This document shows, one piece after another, positions 53,222-62,877 of a stretch of 64,000 nucleotides of DNA (position 1 is its first letter; every line of letters begins with the position of its first letter). The stretch is from TMED78 sp036337035. Lineage in GTDB: Bacteria > Pseudomonadota > Gammaproteobacteria > Steroidobacterales > Rariloculaceae. The notes below the pieces were generated by a model. It saw only the letters and a list, made by a program, of their open reading frames with translations. It made no database searches and was not told where the DNA came from. Where the stretch lies: the NCBI GenBank assembly GCA_036337035.1, contig JAYZFC010000004.1, positions 1 to 64,000 on the forward strand, in the 5' to 3' direction. Made by a program: the position numbers and the translations under genes.

Positions 53222-53982
53222 TACCCTGCCTGGATGTTAAAGACGAAAAGGTTGTTAAAGGAGTCCAGTTTAAGAACCATACTATAATGGGAGATATTTT
53301 GGATCTCGCAGAAAGGTATAAAAATAATGGTGCAGACGAATTAGTTTTTTACGATATAACTGCAAGTCCTGATGGGAGAACTGTTGATAGAAGTTGGATT
53401 AATTCAGTGGCATCTATCCTTAATATTCCTTTCTGTGTAGCTGGTGGAATAAGATCAATTCATGATGCAGAGAATATTTTAAATATGGGTGCAGATAAAA
53501 TATCAATAAATACCCCTGCTCTAACAAATCCAGATTTAATAGATAAGCTTGTAAACAGGTTTGGATCTCAATGCATAGTAATTGGTATAGATACATTACT
53601 TAATAATGGTGACTACTATGTTCATAAATACACAGGAAATCCTGAGCTAAGTAAGTCATCAGAGCGTAAAACTATAGATTGGGTTGAAGAGGTTCAAAAA
53701 AGAGGAGCAGGAGAAATTGTATTAAATTGTATGAACAAAGATGGTGTCCAAAAAGGATATGACATATCTCAACTAAAAAAAATTCGTAAAATATGTAAAG
53801 TACCACTAATTGCATCTGGTGGTGCAGGAAACGAAGATCATTTTGTTAAAGTATTTAATGAGGCCAATGTTGATGGTGCATTAGCTGCATCTATATTCCA
53901 TTCTGGAGCTATAACTATAGATAAATTAAAAAAATATCTTCTAAATAAAGGAATAAACATAAGGCCACCAAAAGGAGAATAA
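53203..53982 (+). CDS. hisF: Imidazole glycerol phosphate synthase cyclase subunit, ATT start
   Basis: A 259-aa (beta/alpha)8 barrel that uses ammonia from HisH to form imidazole glycerol phosphate and AICAR. The first ATG in frame (53287) would delete 28 residues including the catalytic aspartate. Upstream, the frame reads LTKRIIPCLDVKDEKVVKGV, the standard HisF N-terminus, directly after an ATT at 53203. Taking ATT as start gives Asp11 its canonical number. GGAG lies eight bases before it, and no ATG, GTG or TTG exists between the ATT and the upstream in-frame stop at 53185. The second catalytic aspartate is in IGIDTLLNNGDYYVHKYTG. One base separates it from hisE. Confidence 0.92.
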   Translation: MLTKRIIPCLDVKDEKVVKGVQFKNHTIMGDILDLAERYKNNGADELVFYDITASPDGRTVDRSWINSVASILNIPFCVAGGIRSIHDAENILNMGADKISINTPALTNPDLIDKLVNRFGSQCIVIGIDTLLNNGDYYVHKYTGNPELSKSSERKTIDWVEEVQKRGAGEIVLNCMNKDGVQKGYDISQLKKIRKICKVPLIASGGAGNEDHFVKVFNEANVDGALAASIFHSGAITIDKLKKYLLNKGINIRPPKGE

Positions 53983-53983
53983 A

Positions 53984-54277
53984 ATGTCTAAATTAGATTT
54001 TCTTATTAGCTTAGAAAAAATTATACAGGATCGAATTAGCAATAATGTAGAAAATAGCTATACCTCAGGATTAATTAATAAAGGTGAAATAGAAATTTGT
54101 AAGAAGATCGGTGAAGAGGCTACTGAAGTCATAATGGCTGCTACAAGAGAAGATAATAGTAGAGTGATTCATGAGTCTGCAGACCTTATATATCATCTTC
54201 TAGTCTTATTAGGAATTAAAGGAATAAGCATACAGGATGTAGTCTTAGAGCTTGAAAAAAGAGACAGTGAAAATTAA
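53984..54277 (+). CDS. hisE: Phosphoribosyl-ATP pyrophosphatase (HisE only)
   Basis: A 97-aa helical protein of the MazG-like superfamily carrying out the second step of the pathway. LEKIIQDRI, SYTSGLINKG, KKIGEEATEVIMAA and ESADLIYHLLVLL match HisE, with the Glu/Asp metal motif EExxE and ExxD. In enterobacteria it is fused behind the cyclohydrolase HisI; here the HisI domain is absent from gene and operon. The stop overlaps the stop of the convergent lysAC gene. Confidence 0.95.
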   Translation: MSKLDFLISLEKIIQDRISNNVENSYTSGLINKGEIEICKKIGEEATEVIMAATREDNSRVIHESADLIYHLLVLLGIKGISIQDVVLELEKRDSEN

Positions 54278-56907
54278 ATGATAATTTCTATAGCAGGATC
54301 TCTTAAATTATAGTTAGAACTCATTACATATCCATAAGCTCCAGCATTAGAAATAAGAATAACATCTCCTTCCCTAGATTTTGGTAACAATCTATCAGAT
54401 CCTAACCTGTCTCCTGTTTCACAGATTGGGCCAACTATAGTAACCATTTCATAATCACTAGAATTAATATTAGAAAGGTTTAATATCTCATGATATGCAC
54501 CATACAAGGCAGGTCTTATTAAGCTATTCATTCCAGTAGCTAATCCAAGATACTTCATGCCCTGCTTCCCTTTAGTTTGAGTAACTCTAGAAATTAAAAT
54601 ACCTGCTGGACCGACTATATATCTACCTGGCTCTATCCAAATCTCTAAGCCTTTATTCTTAGCGCCTAGAGATTTAATAGAGTTATCTAATTTTTTTAAA
54701 TCTATTGGCGCTTCACCATGTTTTTCTGGAATACCCATACCTCCACCTAAATCTAAATACTTGACTGTAGGAAAAATAGATATTAAATCTATAAGCTGCT
54801 GCCCTATAGATTTCCAATTATCTGTATTAAAAATACCACTCCCTGTATGAGCGTGGAAGCCGATAACAGTAGTGTTAGTTTTATTTAATATTTTTTTTAA
54901 ATCATTGAGCTCGGATAGTGGTATACCAAATTTAGATAATGCACCCGCTGTTTTAACATGCTCATGATGACCAGAGCCAGAACCAGTATCAAGTCTAATT
55001 AAAATTTCCTTATTAACAAATAACTCAGGCCAATTTTCTACAGGAAAAAGATTATCTAATGTAAAAATGATATTTTGATTAATAGCCCAATCGATCTCTT
55101 CTCTAGGTGCAAAGTTTGGAGTATAAAGTATTCTATTTCTATCAATATCAGGAAACAATTGAATCAATCTTTTTATCTCACCTATAGAAACACACTCAAA
55201 ACTAACTCCGATTGATTCAATAATTTTTAAGACATTGACATTCGAATTAGCTTTCATAGCATAGAAAATTCTATCAACTGAACTCAATGACTTAAGTCCT
55301 AATAACGAATCTTTAATAAGCTTAGAATTATATAAATAAATATTAGTATTTTTTTCTGCTAATTGAAGAATTTCAGATTGTCTTTTTAAATACCAAGGCT
55401 CTATTGATTTTCTAACAATATCTCCCTTGCCGTTATTAGAGTGATCATCCCATGTTTTTCCAAACACGCTATCTTCACTAAAGCTCTTTATTAAAAGCCT
55501 ATGCATTTTTTTGATAATTTTATAACTAAGTTCTGAGTTAATAACAAAAGTAAAATTTAAGTCATTAGATGCCTGAGTGACCATATGAATCTTATTATCT
55601 TTAAAAATATCAAAAACAGGAGAAAATTCATTGAGTATCGTTCTTATCTTTCTCCCAACTAATGTGATTGCAGAACAATCATAAATAACGCTGACTTTAC
55701 ATATTGAAGATAAGTCCTTTACAAGATTATCTATTATTTCTTTTTTTATAACTCCAGAATAGTTATCAACTGTAACTGTAACATTACTTTCAGAAGTAGA
55801 TATTAAGTCTATAGAAATATTATATTTTCTAAATAGGTTAAAAATATCAGCGACAAATCCAACACTATGCCACATATCAATTGATTCCATTGAAATAAGT
55901 ATTACATCATTTTTTTGAGATATGGCTTTCAACTGAGCACCTATATCATCAGTCTGATTTCTAATGACCGTACCATCAATATTAGGGCTATTTGTAGATT
56001 TGATATATATTGGAATATTAGATAATTTAGCTGGCAAGATGCTCCTCGGATGAAGAATAGAACCGCCAGCCGATGATATTTCTTGTGCCTCATTATAAGT
56101 CAAAGATTTGATTAATCTTGCAGAGGAAATAATATGTGGATTCGCACTAAAAATGCCTGGAACATCAGTCCATATCTCTAGATGGCTCGCTCCAAATATT
56201 GAAGCTATATATGAAGCAGAAGTATCTGAACCGCCCCTGCCTAATAATACTGTATCGCAATCATTACCTTCAGCAATAAATCCTTGAGTTAATATAACTT
56301 CATCTTGATTTTTAAACTTATCAATTAGTGGTTTATTAAAGCTGAAGTCACAAATAGCATTAAAATAATATGATATAGGGTCATTATCTATACATAAGTT
56401 ACTTTTTAATATTTCTCTAGCATCAAGAACGTTAATAGGAATTTTATTTTTCTTAAGATAAGCAGATGCTAGTAATGAAGAAGCAACTTCACCTGAGGAC
56501 ATAATTCTTGCTACAATTTTGGAATTAATATCTCCTGTAATCTTAATGCTATCAACTAATTGCGTTAAATAGTCAAATTCACTTTTAATACTAGATATAG
56601 ATACCTTTAAGTCATCCGCTAATTTTTTATGGGTATCATAAAAATCACTAATGCATCTATCTAGATTAGATACTGATATATCCTTAGTAAGGCTATCAAG
56701 CAAATTTGAAATACCTGCTAAAGCTGAGACAACGACAATAGGCTTATAACCTAAATCTATATTCTTACCTATAAGTCCTAGGATAGTCTTCCAATTAGAA
56801 GCTGAAGAAATGCTTGTCCCACCAAATTTCATTACAACAAATTGAGATTCTATTGCTAAATTAGCATTACCTTGTTTTACTACTTTAGGTTGCAGCTCTT
56901 TTTTCAT
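54274..56907 (-). CDS. Bifunctional aspartate kinase / diaminopimelate decarboxylase
   Basis: An 877-aa fusion of the first and last enzymes of lysine synthesis. The kinase half (about 20-480) has MKFGGTSISS (26-35), LLGRGGSDTSASYIA and WTDVPGIFSANPHI, plus two ACT repeats for feedback control. The decarboxylase half (about 500-877) has the PLP lysine Lys552 in FYAMKANSN, HAHTGSGI, LDLGGGMGIPEKHGE and GPICETGDRLG with the catalytic cysteine. Such LysAC fusions are known from Xanthomonadales and some other gammaproteobacteria. It converges on hisE and lies 21 bp behind ilvD. Confidence 0.96.
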   Translation of the reverse strand: MKKELQPKVVKQGNANLAIESQFVVMKFGGTSISSASNWKTILGLIGKNIDLGYKPIVVVSALAGISNLLDSLTKDISVSNLDRCISDFYDTHKKLADDLKVSISSIKSEFDYLTQLVDSIKITGDINSKIVARIMSSGEVASSLLASAYLKKNKIPINVLDAREILKSNLCIDNDPISYYFNAICDFSFNKPLIDKFKNQDEVILTQGFIAEGNDCDTVLLGRGGSDTSASYIASIFGASHLEIWTDVPGIFSANPHIISSARLIKSLTYNEAQEISSAGGSILHPRSILPAKLSNIPIYIKSTNSPNIDGTVIRNQTDDIGAQLKAISQKNDVILISMESIDMWHSVGFVADIFNLFRKYNISIDLISTSESNVTVTVDNYSGVIKKEIIDNLVKDLSSICKVSVIYDCSAITLVGRKIRTILNEFSPVFDIFKDNKIHMVTQASNDLNFTFVINSELSYKIIKKMHRLLIKSFSEDSVFGKTWDDHSNNGKGDIVRKSIEPWYLKRQSEILQLAEKNTNIYLYNSKLIKDSLLGLKSLSSVDRIFYAMKANSNVNVLKIIESIGVSFECVSIGEIKRLIQLFPDIDRNRILYTPNFAPREEIDWAINQNIIFTLDNLFPVENWPELFVNKEILIRLDTGSGSGHHEHVKTAGALSKFGIPLSELNDLKKILNKTNTTVIGFHAHTGSGIFNTDNWKSIGQQLIDLISIFPTVKYLDLGGGMGIPEKHGEAPIDLKKLDNSIKSLGAKNKGLEIWIEPGRYIVGPAGILISRVTQTKGKQGMKYLGLATGMNSLIRPALYGAYHEILNLSNINSSDYEMVTIVGPICETGDRLGSDRLLPKSREGDVILISNAGAYGYVMSSNYNLRDPAIEIII

Positions 56908-56928
56908 TTAAATAATTCCATGTAATAG

Positions 56929-58614
56929 TCAGTCAATATCGGTTACTGCACCAAGTGAGGCAGAACTTACTAATTTCGCATACTTTGATAGTAGCCCTGA
57001 TTTTGTTTTGGTTTTGAGAGGCTTCCATTTTTCTAACCTATCTTTTATTACAGACTTATCAAGTAACAAATTAATAGTTTTTGCTTCGCTATTAATTACT
57101 ATCTCATCACCATCTTCTATTATTGAGATTGGCCCTCCTAAAGCTGCTTCTGGTGTTACATGCCCAACTACAAAACCATGGCTTCCTCCAGAAAATCTTC
57201 CATCGGTTATCAATGCCACGCTATCTCCAAGGCCTTTACCTATTATTGCACCCGTAGGACTAAGCATCTCTCTCATACCAGGTCCGCCTTTAGGACCTTC
57301 ATATCGGATAACAATAACATCACCAGCCTGAATATTATCCCCTAAAATAGAAGCCAGAGCCTCTTCTTCAGAGTGAAAAACACGGGCTCTTCCTGTAAAT
57401 TCAGTGCCCTCTTTACCTGAAATTTTTGCTACAGCACCTTCAGGTGCTAAATTTCCATAAAGTATAGCTAAGTGGCTATCTTTTTTAATTGGGCTATTTA
57501 AAGGCCTAATAATATTTTGTCTTGATGGATATGGCTCAACCTTTGATAAGTTCTCAGATAATGTTTTACCCGTTACTGTTAAGCAATCTCCTCTAAGAAA
57601 ACCCTCTTCAAGTAAAGTTTTCATTAGGGGTTGAATTCCTCCAATAGAAATTAATTCAGACATCATATATTTACCGCTAGGTCTTAAATCACCCAAAACT
57701 GGTACATTAGAACCAATTCTAGTAAAGTCATCTAAAGTAAGATCTATAGCTGCATCATGTGCAATTGCTAATAAATGAAGCACAGCATTTGTAGATCCTC
57801 CAAGGGCAATGATCATTGTTATAGCATTTTCAAAAGACTCTTTAGAAAGAATATCAGATGGCTTTATCCCTTTTTTTATTAGATGCATTAGTGCTTTGCC
57901 AGCTTCTTCACAATCAATCTTTTTTGAATCAGAAACAGCTTCTTGTGCAGAACTATTAGCTAGACTTAAACCAAGGGTTTCTATAGCAGAAGCCATAGTA
58001 TTAGCAGTATACATACCGGCACAAGATCCTGGACCCGGTATTGCTGTTGATTCGATTTTTTTGAATTCCTCTTCGGTAATAGAACCAGAAGCAAAACTAC
58101 CGACAGCTTCAAAAACAGATACTATATCTGTATTATTAGGTCCTGGCTGAATAGTGCCGCCATAAACAAAAATTGAAGGTCTATCTAAACGGGCCATTGC
58201 CATAGCACAAGCTGGAATATTTTTATCACAACCACCAATAGTAATGAGCCCATCAAAACCCTCTCCTGCAACAACAGCTTCTATAGAATCCGCTATTACT
58301 TCTCTTGACACTAAAGAATATCTCATTCCTTGAGTCCCCATAGAAATGCCATCAGAAACAGTAATAGTATTGAATATAATACTCTTTCCTCCTGACTGAT
58401 TAATAGAAGAGGCAGCAATTTCTGCAAGGGAATTTAAGTGCATGTTACACGGTGTAACCATACTACCAGTTGAAGCAACACCTATTTGAGGCTTATTAAA
58501 GTCTGTATCTGTAAAACCAACAGCTCTAAGCATAGCTCTGCTAGGAGCCTGCTTATATCCATCTACTACAACTTTAGAATATTTACGCTGATCTATATCC
58601 TTTTCTTTACTCAT
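56929..58614 (-). CDS. ilvD: Dihydroxy-acid dehydratase
   Basis: A 561-aa iron-sulfur dehydratase, third step in valine and isoleucine synthesis. Cluster cysteines are in MVTPCNMHL, IGGCDKNIPAC and PGSCAGMYTANTM. The end of the protein has ITDGRFSGGSHGFVVGHVTPEA. The start is ATG 58614 (SKEKDIDQ); a TTG three codons upstream is less likely. It is of the shorter type (about 560 versus 616 in E. coli). It is separate from the ilvC operon, and ilvBN are not in the window. Confidence 0.97.
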   Translation of the reverse strand: MSKEKDIDQRKYSKVVVDGYKQAPSRAMLRAVGFTDTDFNKPQIGVASTGSMVTPCNMHLNSLAEIAASSINQSGGKSIIFNTITVSDGISMGTQGMRYSLVSREVIADSIEAVVAGEGFDGLITIGGCDKNIPACAMAMARLDRPSIFVYGGTIQPGPNNTDIVSVFEAVGSFASGSITEEEFKKIESTAIPGPGSCAGMYTANTMASAIETLGLSLANSSAQEAVSDSKKIDCEEAGKALMHLIKKGIKPSDILSKESFENAITMIIALGGSTNAVLHLLAIAHDAAIDLTLDDFTRIGSNVPVLGDLRPSGKYMMSELISIGGIQPLMKTLLEEGFLRGDCLTVTGKTLSENLSKVEPYPSRQNIIRPLNSPIKKDSHLAILYGNLAPEGAVAKISGKEGTEFTGRARVFHSEEEALASILGDNIQAGDVIVIRYEGPKGGPGMREMLSPTGAIIGKGLGDSVALITDGRFSGGSHGFVVGHVTPEAALGGPISIIEDGDEIVINSEAKTINLLLDKSVIKDRLEKWKPLKTKTKSGLLSKYAKLVSSASLGAVTDID

Positions 58615-58684
58615 TGCTATCAATGCTCGCTAACCAATAAAATTTATTTCAATATACTACAAATATAAACTTATTAATAAAAAA

Positions 58685-58761
58685 TGGTCGGGACGGCAAG
58701 ATTTGAACTTGCGACCGCTTGACCCCCAGTCAAGTGCGCTACCAGACTGCGCCACGCCCCG
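58685..58761 (-). tRNA. tRNA-Pro (anticodon GGG)
   Basis: A 77-nt cloverleaf on the minus strand. Acceptor CGGGGCG pairs with CGTCCCG (one G-T pair), then A and encoded CCA. The anticodon stem CTTGA/TCAAG encloses CTGGGGG, giving GGG, and the T-loop is TTCAAAT. It follows the merR-like gene, the position a proline tRNA has in many gammaproteobacteria. Confidence 0.96.
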
Positions 58762-58825
58762 AAGATTGATGGGAGTATATTAATAATTATATATTTTTTG
58801 AGATTAATAATTTAGTTGAAATAAG

Positions 58826-59182
58826 CTATCTTCTTAAAACTTTAAGTATCTCTTCTAGTCCTTGTCTAGCTTCTTTAAGTATTTGCTTACTCTGAATCTG
58901 ATCTGATCGGGATTCATCACCCAGCAATTTTTGTCTTGCTCCTCCTATTGTGAATCCTTCTTCATACAATAAGGTCCTAATTTGCCGAATCATAAGAACA
59001 TCTTGATGTTGATAGTATCTCCTATTACCTCGTCTCTTAAGAGGTGTGAGCTGAGGAAACTCTTGCTCCCAGTATCTTAAAACATGAGGCTTTACAGAAC
59101 ATAAGCTACTTACTTCGCCAATGGTAAAATATCTTTTACCTGGAATTTGAGGTAATTCCTTATTATTTGCTGCTTCCAGCAT
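58826..59182 (-). CDS. MerR-family transcriptional regulator
   Basis: A 118-aa protein. RYFTIGEVSSLCSVKPHVLRY is the MerR winged helix, followed by WEQEFPQLTPLKRRGNRRYY and DVLMIRQIRTLLYEEGFTI. The C-terminal part is a short helix without the cysteines of metal-sensing MerR members. This type follows ihfA in very many gammaproteobacteria and its targets are not well known. It overlaps ihfA by 20 bases. Confidence 0.93.
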   Translation of the reverse strand: MLEAANNKELPQIPGKRYFTIGEVSSLCSVKPHVLRYWEQEFPQLTPLKRRGNRRYYQHQDVLMIRQIRTLLYEEGFTIGGARQKLLGDESRSDQIQSKQILKEARQGLEEILKVLRR

Positions 59183-59462
59183 ATGACTCCACTCTTGACT
59201 TTAATTTCTGACCTGGTTTAAATGTGACAACTCTTCTTGCGCTTATAGGAGTATCTACACCTGTTTTAGGATTCCGACCAGGCCTCTCTCTTTTATCTCT
59301 TAGATCAAAATTACCAAAACCTGAAATCTTTACTTGCTCTGCAGATGAAAGAGAATCTTTTAGGTCCTCATAAAAGCAATCTATAAGCTCTCTAGCCTCT
59401 CTTTTGTTTAAGCCAAGCTCCTCAAAAAGAGATTGAGCTATTTCTGATTTTGTTAAAGTCAT
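59163..59462 (-). CDS. ihfA: Integration host factor subunit alpha
   Basis: A 99-aa DNA-bending protein that pairs with IhfB. LTKSEIAQSLFEELGLNKRE, VKISGFGNFDLRDKRERPGRNPKTG (with the DNA-intercalating proline on the beta arm) and ARRVVTFKPGQKLK match IhfA rather than HU. Location directly after pheT confirms it. Length equals E. coli IhfA. Confidence 0.97.
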   Translation of the reverse strand: MTLTKSEIAQSLFEELGLNKREARELIDCFYEDLKDSLSSAEQVKISGFGNFDLRDKRERPGRNPKTGVDTPISARRVVTFKPGQKLKSRVESYAGSSK

Positions 59463-59484
59463 ACACTAAACTCTTTATAAAAAA

Positions 59485-61857
59485 TTACCTAATTCTAACA
59501 TCTAATTTATCAATCAGGCTATCTAGTATTGATTGAATAAAAACATCAGCCTCGGAATCTCTAAGAGTGCGTGAAGAATCTCTTAAAATCAAGCCTAAAG
59601 ACATGCTTTTTTCTCCAAAACCAATGTTTTTATCTCTATATATATCAAATATAAAGATTTTTTCTATAAAATTAGCTGAATTTTCGCGTACAATATCAAT
59701 TACTTCTTTAGCAGATATATCGTTATTAACTATTATTGAAATATCTCTTCTTACAGAAGGAAATTTTGAAAAATTTTCATATTGAGGAATCTTAGCTCTC
59801 AATATGCTATCAAGATCTAATGAAAATAAAACAACAGGTGAGCGAAAGGATAATTTATCCTGTATGAATGGATGAAGTAACCCTAGCCTTCCTATTGATT
59901 TATCATCTAGATAAACTTTTGATGACTGACCTGGCCATAATGAAAGATAATCTTCTTTCTCAAATCTTAAGGTATTAGATTTTTTATTAATATCAAATAA
60001 TAGCTCAATATCACCCTTAGCATCAAAAAAATCAAAAAATACATCTTCAGAACTCCATTGCTCAGGAATTCTTAAGCCAGTCATTATCCCTGCAAGAGAT
60101 TGTTTTTCTTGAATATTACTACCTTTCTTAATAAACTCTGTGCCTATTTCAAAAAACTTAATTCTCTCGTGCTGTCTACTTAAATTTTGCTTTGCAGCAT
60201 TAATCAAGCCAGGCCATAAAGAGCGCCTTAATACTGCACAATCACTAGAAATTGGATTGATTATAAAAATTTGCTCTTCGCCATCACTAATTAGACTATC
60301 TATATCTTTATCAATAAAGCTATAGGTAATTAGCTCATTATATCCTTTAGATACGAGGACATCAGAAATATAATCTTTAGTAAGTAACGACTCCTCTGAA
60401 GTTCCTAACTTCTCAGGCGTATTATTAGTTACAACTGGAATATTGCCATACCCAAATAATCTAGCAACTTCTTCAATTAAATCCTCTTCAATTGATAAAT
60501 CAAATCTATAACTTGGAGGAGTTGCAATAATTCCTTTAGATGTCAATTTGGTTGCTATACATAGTAAATTTAAGTATTTACATATTTTTGCCTTATCAAT
60601 CTTGATTCCCAATAACAGCTCTACTCGCTTAGGCCTCAATAAAATATCTTTTCTAATAGGGTAATTTTTATTTTCTGATTTTTTAATAATTGGTCCGCAA
60701 CTTGCCCCAGAAATTTCAATTAGTAGCTTGGATGCCATTTCAATAGCAATCTCTTGTAGCTCAAAATCAACACCCCTTTCAAACCTTATAGATGCATCTG
60801 TCTGAAGATTGTAAGATCTAGCTCTTCCTATTATAGAGTTAGGCGAAAAAAAAGCAGATTCCAAAAAAATACTATCTGTAGTACTAGACACAGCAGAATT
60901 AGCGCCTCCCATAACTCCAGCAATTGCTATAGGTCCAGCTTTATCTGCTATTATAAGAGTTCTTGAATCTAGATTAACCTCAGCACCATCAAGCAACTCT
61001 ATTCTTTCTTTAGCGTCGGCATTTCTAACAATTATTCGAGAATCGATGTTTTTTAAATCAAAACTATGGAGAGGCTGTCCTATTTCTAACATAACATAGT
61101 TAGTAACATCAACTATTGGGTTAATTGACCTAAGGCCATTCCTTCTAAGCCTTTCTTTAAGCCAAATAGGAGAATCCAAGTTATTATTAATATTTTTAAT
61201 AATCCTACCTATATATTTAGGACATGACGACTGATCTTGAATCTCTATAGGCAGAATCTCGTCATTACCTAATTTAGATTTTACCAGTTTAGGCTTAATT
61301 ATTTTTTTTCCTAAATTAGCAGCGATCTCTCTCGCAATGCCATAGATACTAAAACAATCCCCCCTATTAGGAGTTAAATCAATATCAATAATATAATCAT
61401 CGCTTTTTAAATATGAAGAGAGCAGCTCCCCTATCGGTGCATCTTCAGGCAGCTCTAGTATGCCACTAGATTTATCTTCTATACATAGCTCTTCTGCTGA
61501 ACAAACCATACCTGAAGAGTTAAGGCCTCGGATCTTTGCTTTTTTAATTTTTAAACCATTAGGTAAATTAGTATTTATAGGAGCAAAAGCTACCTTGATA
61601 TTAGGCCTTATATTTCTTGCTCCACAAACAACCTCATAACATTTTTTACCATCATTGATAATGCATAATGATAGCTGGTCTGCATTTGGGTGAGCTTTTA
61701 CTTGATCTACATTAGCTACCACAACTTTATCAAAAAAAGGAGATGCATTTGAGACTGAATCTACTTCTAATCCTAAAATTGTCAAACTATCTGCTAAAGA
61801 TTTTGAATCATAGCTGAAGTCTACCCAATCCTTTAACCATTCAATATTTGCCTTCAA
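59485..61857 (-). CDS. pheT: Phenylalanyl-tRNA synthetase beta subunit
   Basis: A 790-aa subunit. Domains in order: N-terminal part, tRNA-binding OB fold (VVANVDQVKAHPNADQLSLC near 47), B3/B4 editing domain, B5 DNA-binding-like domain, catalytic-like core (FEIGTEF) and the C-terminal anticodon-binding domain (PSVRRDISIIV). VCSAEELCIED and NRGDCFSIYGIAREIA are typical. Length is close to E. coli PheT (795). It lies 16 bp behind pheS. Confidence 0.97.
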   Translation of the reverse strand: MKANIEWLKDWVDFSYDSKSLADSLTILGLEVDSVSNASPFFDKVVVANVDQVKAHPNADQLSLCIINDGKKCYEVVCGARNIRPNIKVAFAPINTNLPNGLKIKKAKIRGLNSSGMVCSAEELCIEDKSSGILELPEDAPIGELLSSYLKSDDYIIDIDLTPNRGDCFSIYGIAREIAANLGKKIIKPKLVKSKLGNDEILPIEIQDQSSCPKYIGRIIKNINNNLDSPIWLKERLRRNGLRSINPIVDVTNYVMLEIGQPLHSFDLKNIDSRIIVRNADAKERIELLDGAEVNLDSRTLIIADKAGPIAIAGVMGGANSAVSSTTDSIFLESAFFSPNSIIGRARSYNLQTDASIRFERGVDFELQEIAIEMASKLLIEISGASCGPIIKKSENKNYPIRKDILLRPKRVELLLGIKIDKAKICKYLNLLCIATKLTSKGIIATPPSYRFDLSIEEDLIEEVARLFGYGNIPVVTNNTPEKLGTSEESLLTKDYISDVLVSKGYNELITYSFIDKDIDSLISDGEEQIFIINPISSDCAVLRRSLWPGLINAAKQNLSRQHERIKFFEIGTEFIKKGSNIQEKQSLAGIMTGLRIPEQWSSEDVFFDFFDAKGDIELLFDINKKSNTLRFEKEDYLSLWPGQSSKVYLDDKSIGRLGLLHPFIQDKLSFRSPVVLFSLDLDSILRAKIPQYENFSKFPSVRRDISIIVNNDISAKEVIDIVRENSANFIEKIFIFDIYRDKNIGFGEKSMSLGLILRDSSRTLRDSEADVFIQSILDSLIDKLDVRIR

Positions 61858-61873
61858 AAATAATCTCTCTTAG

Positions 61874-62857
61874 TTAAAACTGCTTTAGAAAATCAATATT
61901 GTTATCAAAGAAAAGACGGAGATCGTCTATACCATATCTAACCATAGCTAACCTCTCAATTCCTAAGCCTAGTGCAAAACCAGTGTATACTTCAGGATTA
62001 ATTCCTACATTATTTAAAATATTAGGATGAACCATCCCACAGCCTAAGATCTCTAACCATTTTCCTGATTCAGTCATGACATCAACTTCAGCAGATGGTT
62101 CAGTAAATGGGAAGTATGAAGGCCTAAACCTTAGATCTACATCTCTTTCAAAAAAACTTGATAAAAATTGATATAAAAATGATTTTAAATTAGCAAAATT
62201 AATACCTTTATCTAATCTTAAAACTTCTACCTGATTGAACATTGGCGTATGAGTCAAGTCAGAGTCACACCTATAAACCCTTCCTGGTGCAACAATCTTT
62301 ATTGGAGCGCCATGCTCTTCTAAAGAGCGAATCTGAACTGGAGAAGTATGTGTTCTTAACATATTATCAGTATCAATATAAAAAGTATCATGCATATTCT
62401 TAGCAGGATGGTTGTCTGAAATATTTAGAGCAGTAAAATTATAATAATCTGTTTCTATTTCTGGACCTGACATTATTTGGTAACCAGAATGCTCAAAAAT
62501 TCTATTAATTCTTCTAGCAGTCTTTGTAATTGGGTGAATTGTTCCTGAGCCGACAGTTCTGCCAGGCAAAGTAACGTCTATATCGCTACCCTTGATTTTC
62601 TCTTCTATTTCTAATTTTTCCAGAATATTTTTTTTAGTTTTCACTAAATCAATCAAAATTTTCTTTGATTGGTTTATCTGCTCTCCTATTAAGCGCTTTT
62701 GATTGACAGGTAGAGTTTTTAAATTCTTTAATTCAATCGTAAGCAATCCTTTTTTACCTAGATACTTGACCCTTACTGATTCTAATTCACTAATGTCACT
62801 AGCTTCTTCCACATCAAGCTCTGCTTGTTGCAGTAATTGATTTGCATCAGTGGACAT
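61874..62857 (-). CDS. pheS: Phenylalanyl-tRNA synthetase alpha subunit
   Basis: A 327-aa class II aminoacyl-tRNA synthetase subunit. The N-terminal coiled coil (about 1-85) binds tRNA. HPITKTARRINRIFEHSGYQ and DTFYIDTDNMLRTHTSPVQI form motif 1/2. FRPSYFPFTEPSAEVDV and EILGCGMVHPNIL with ALGLGIERLAMVRYGI are motif 3 and the phenylalanine site. Only 20 bp lie between rplT and pheS, so there is no room for a pheM-type leader peptide. Confidence 0.97.
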   Translation of the reverse strand: MSTDANQLLQQAELDVEEASDISELESVRVKYLGKKGLLTIELKNLKTLPVNQKRLIGEQINQSKKILIDLVKTKKNILEKLEIEEKIKGSDIDVTLPGRTVGSGTIHPITKTARRINRIFEHSGYQIMSGPEIETDYYNFTALNISDNHPAKNMHDTFYIDTDNMLRTHTSPVQIRSLEEHGAPIKIVAPGRVYRCDSDLTHTPMFNQVEVLRLDKGINFANLKSFLYQFLSSFFERDVDLRFRPSYFPFTEPSAEVDVMTESGKWLEILGCGMVHPNILNNVGINPEVYTGFALGLGIERLAMVRYGIDDLRLFFDNNIDFLKQF

Positions 62858-62877
62858 AATGTTCTAGCTATATGAGG

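Noticed and set aside
53185..53290. hisF as a truncated pseudogene
   Set aside because: The full conserved N-terminus is encoded upstream in frame without a stop; only the start codon is unusual.
62858..62877. pheM-type leader and attenuator before pheS
   Set aside because: Only 20 bases separate rplT and pheS.
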